Shown here in pieces: positions 44,260 through 45,584 of a stretch of DNA of 45,584 nucleotides (the first letter of the stretch is position 1; every line of letters starts with the position of its first letter). Position numbers and translations under genes: made by a program. The DNA is from Gammaproteobacteria bacterium (GTDB lineage Bacteria; Pseudomonadota; Gammaproteobacteria; GCA-001735895). The stretch is from NCBI GenBank assembly GCA_024225395.1, contig JAAEMR010000144.1:1-45584 (forward strand). Reading direction: 5' to 3'. Under the pieces are notes generated by a model. The model saw nothing but the letters and a program-made list of their open reading frames with translations. It ran no database searches and was not told where the DNA came from.

Positions 44260-44442
44260 AATGGTTTAATTGAAGGGGTATGATGAAGGTCAGGAATGAC
44301 TGTTCAGAAAATAGTCTATTTAAAAATGCTTATTAGAAAAATAGCTTAATTGTAATAATGGATACTAAAATATAAATGGGATTTATTATTTTGTGATATC
44401 GCCTAAAGAGAGTGGCGACCAGTTAGAAGCGAGACTAGCATA

Positions 44443-44479
44443 GAAAAAACAGGTCGTCCAATGTTATTGAACGACCTGT
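44443..44479 (-). terminator. Rho-independent terminator of trxA
   Basis: On the minus strand ACAGGTCGT and ACGACCTGT form a 9-bp stem around a 13-base loop, immediately followed by TTTTTTC. It begins 9 bases after the trxA stop. Confidence 0.85.
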
Positions 44480-44487
44480 CAGAATTA

Positions 44488-44814
44488 TTACAGGTTACTA
44501 TCAATAAATGCCGTTAGCTGAGATTTAGATAAAGCACCAACCTTGGTCGCTTCAACATTTCCATCTTTAAACAGCATCAATGTAGGAATTCCGCGAATTC
44601 CATATTTAGGAGGCGTACCGGAATTTTCATCTATATTGAGTTTGGCAATTTTAATTTTGCCATCATACTCATCAGCAATTTCTTCAAGTATAGGGGCAAT
44701 CATTTTGCAGGGACCGCACCAGTCCGCCCAGTAATCTACCAGAACAGGCTGTTCAGACTGAAGAACTTCTGCTTCAAAGCTGTCATCGGTCAGGTATACG
44801 ATATTTTCACTCAC
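44488..44814 (-). CDS. trxA: Thioredoxin 1
   Basis: Cytoplasmic disulfide reductase. 108 residues, normal length, with the active site [10 protein letters not shown] (Cys33 and Cys36), the buried Asp in [10 protein letters not shown], and cis-Pro in [14 protein letters not shown]. The rhlB gene is divergent 200 bases away and rho follows downstream, the conserved rhlB-trxA-rho cluster of gammaproteobacteria. Confidence 0.98.
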   Translation of the reverse strand: MSENIVYLTDDSFEAEVLQSEQPVLVDYWADWCGPCKMIAPILEEIADEYDGKIKIAKLNIDENSGTPPKYGIRGIPTLMLFKDGNVEATKVGALSKSQLTAFIDSNL

Positions 44815-45014
44815 TTAGGTTTCTCCAGCTCAATTAGGTTGAGATCATTTGATAAAGACGGACAATTTATTCATATCATCCTCGACTGTCAACAAAAAAG
44901 CTTTATTGAATACAACCTGATATTACAAAATCAGCTAATAACCACAGAGTCTGACAGATTTCAGCAGAAGCATGTTACAATCCCGAGGTTAACGTTCAAA
45001 CCTATTAGACATAC

Positions 45015-45584
45015 ATGAGTAAACATCATTTAACAGAGATCAGTTTTGATTCTCTGCCGCTTGAAGATAGCCTGCAGCAAGCCCTGAAAGACAATAATTT
45101 TAAATTCTGCACACCAATACAGGCTGAATCCCTGCCTGTCTTACTGGACAATAGAGATTGTGCCGGACAGGCACAAACAGGTACCGGAAAAACACTGGCT
45201 TTTTTACTGGCCTGTATGCAAAGGCTATTATCAAACCCTGATATTAAAACCCAGCCCGGCAAGCCGAAAGTCCTTATTCTGGCCCCCACACGTGAACTGG
45301 CAATACAAATTCATAAAGATGCCGAACTGCTAGTTAAACATTCCGACCTGAAACTGGCAATCTGTTATGGTGGCAAAGCCTATGAGCAACAGAAAAGTCA
45401 GTTTGAAAAACCGGTCGATATTCTGATCGGAACACCGGGACGCCTGATCGACTTTCTGAAACAAAGACTCTACACGCTGAAGTTTGCTCAATGCCTGGTA
45501 CTGGATGAAGCCGACCGGATGTTTGACATGGGATTCATAAATGATGTCCGCTTTATGTTGCGACGCCTGCCCCCACCAGAAAAG
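45015..45584 (+). CDS. rhlB: RhlB-type DEAD-box RNA helicase (N-terminal 190 residues only)
   Basis: ATP-dependent RNA helicase; in E. coli RhlB is part of the RNA degradosome. The frame runs off the window at its last base. Seen: the Q motif FKFCTPIQAESLP, motif I AQTGTGKTLAF, Ia APTRELAIQIH, GG in CYGGKAYEQQK, TPGRLIDFL, and motif II VLDEADRMFDMGF with DEAD. The start MSKHHLTEISFDSLPL matches RhlB-like proteins, and the divergent trxA with rho downstream supports rhlB. No C-terminal helicase domain is visible in the window. Confidence 0.92.
   Translation, partial: MSKHHLTEISFDSLPLEDSLQQALKDNNFKFCTPIQAESLPVLLDNRDCAGQAQTGTGKTLAFLLACMQRLLSNPDIKTQPGKPKVLILAPTRELAIQIHKDAELLVKHSDLKLAICYGGKAYEQQKSQFEKPVDILIGTPGRLIDFLKQRLYTLKFAQCLVLDEADRMFDMGFINDVRFMLRRLPPPEK

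Noticed and set aside
45026-45289. Minus-strand ORF of 87 codons at the window end
   Set aside because: The plus strand carries the conserved helicase motifs of rhlB in the same bases.

Overview
The window reads as chromosomal DNA of a free-living gammaproteobacterium outside the enteric group. The evidence is the family-level match of the housekeeping genes (ftsH-rlmE, greA, carAB, rho, trxA, rhlB, a second EF-G), the feoABC operon with a Fur-type box, and the large c-di-GMP and two-component proteins. No rRNA, tRNA, CRISPR array, phage or transposase gene was seen. Non-coding stretches are AT-rich.

Layout. 1-7.6 kb: ftsH (3' end outside the window), rlmE, yhbY, yceH, greA and carAB, all on the minus strand except yhbY. 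7.6-12.8 kb: a membrane-protein remnant, an RND efflux pair (membrane fusion protein plus inner-membrane pump, no TolC gene nearby) and an inverted-repeat element. 12.8-16.7 kb: the most interesting locus. A minus-strand operon (acyl carrier protein, ketosynthase, CFA-synthase-like methyltransferase) is divergent from an RpfF-type DSF synthase across an AT-rich 328-bp spacer. 16.9-20.5 kb: a zinc-ribbon protein, a 47-residue acidic protein, a PDZ protein, a secreted thioredoxin-fold/beta-propeller pair and a possible 31-residue peptide gene with its own terminator. 20.8-22.3 kb: two small-molecule exporters (DMT and LysE/ArgO types). 22.5-24.3 kb: a decaying patch with a frameshifted VOC gene, a two-repeat protein of unknown function and a class III cyclase-FHA gene. 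The cyclase gene is out of frame because of a 7-bp tandem repeat at its start codon and also carries a stop codon in its FHA domain. 24.5-28.5 kb: azlCD and a YdiJ-type flavin/iron-sulfur dehydrogenase. 28.5-34.2 kb: a Met-rich membrane coiled-coil protein, a wreck of an L-lactate-dehydrogenase-type gene, then an HDOD-histidine kinase followed 8 bp later by a REC-PAS-GGDEF-EAL protein. 34.3-39.8 kb: a MinD/FlhG-like ATPase, feoCBA, an Xre/MbcA-like antitoxin without a toxin gene, a TIGR02647-type protein and a flavin reductase. 39.9-45.6 kb: EF-G 2, a hypoxanthine-DNA glycosylase, rho, trxA and the start of rhlB.

How the parts may work together. RpfF-type enzymes act on acyl-ACP to release cis-2-unsaturated fatty acid signals. 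A dedicated ACP, ketosynthase and fatty-acyl-type methyltransferase facing such an enzyme suggests a specialised pathway for a modified acyl signal or lipid. The two-component c-di-GMP module 13 kb away is the kind of output DSF signals control elsewhere, but nothing in the sequence ties the two together. Several genes are visibly broken (VOC, cyclase-FHA, L-lactate-type dehydrogenase, the membrane remnant at 7.8 kb), so this stretch is losing accessory functions while its housekeeping genes are intact.
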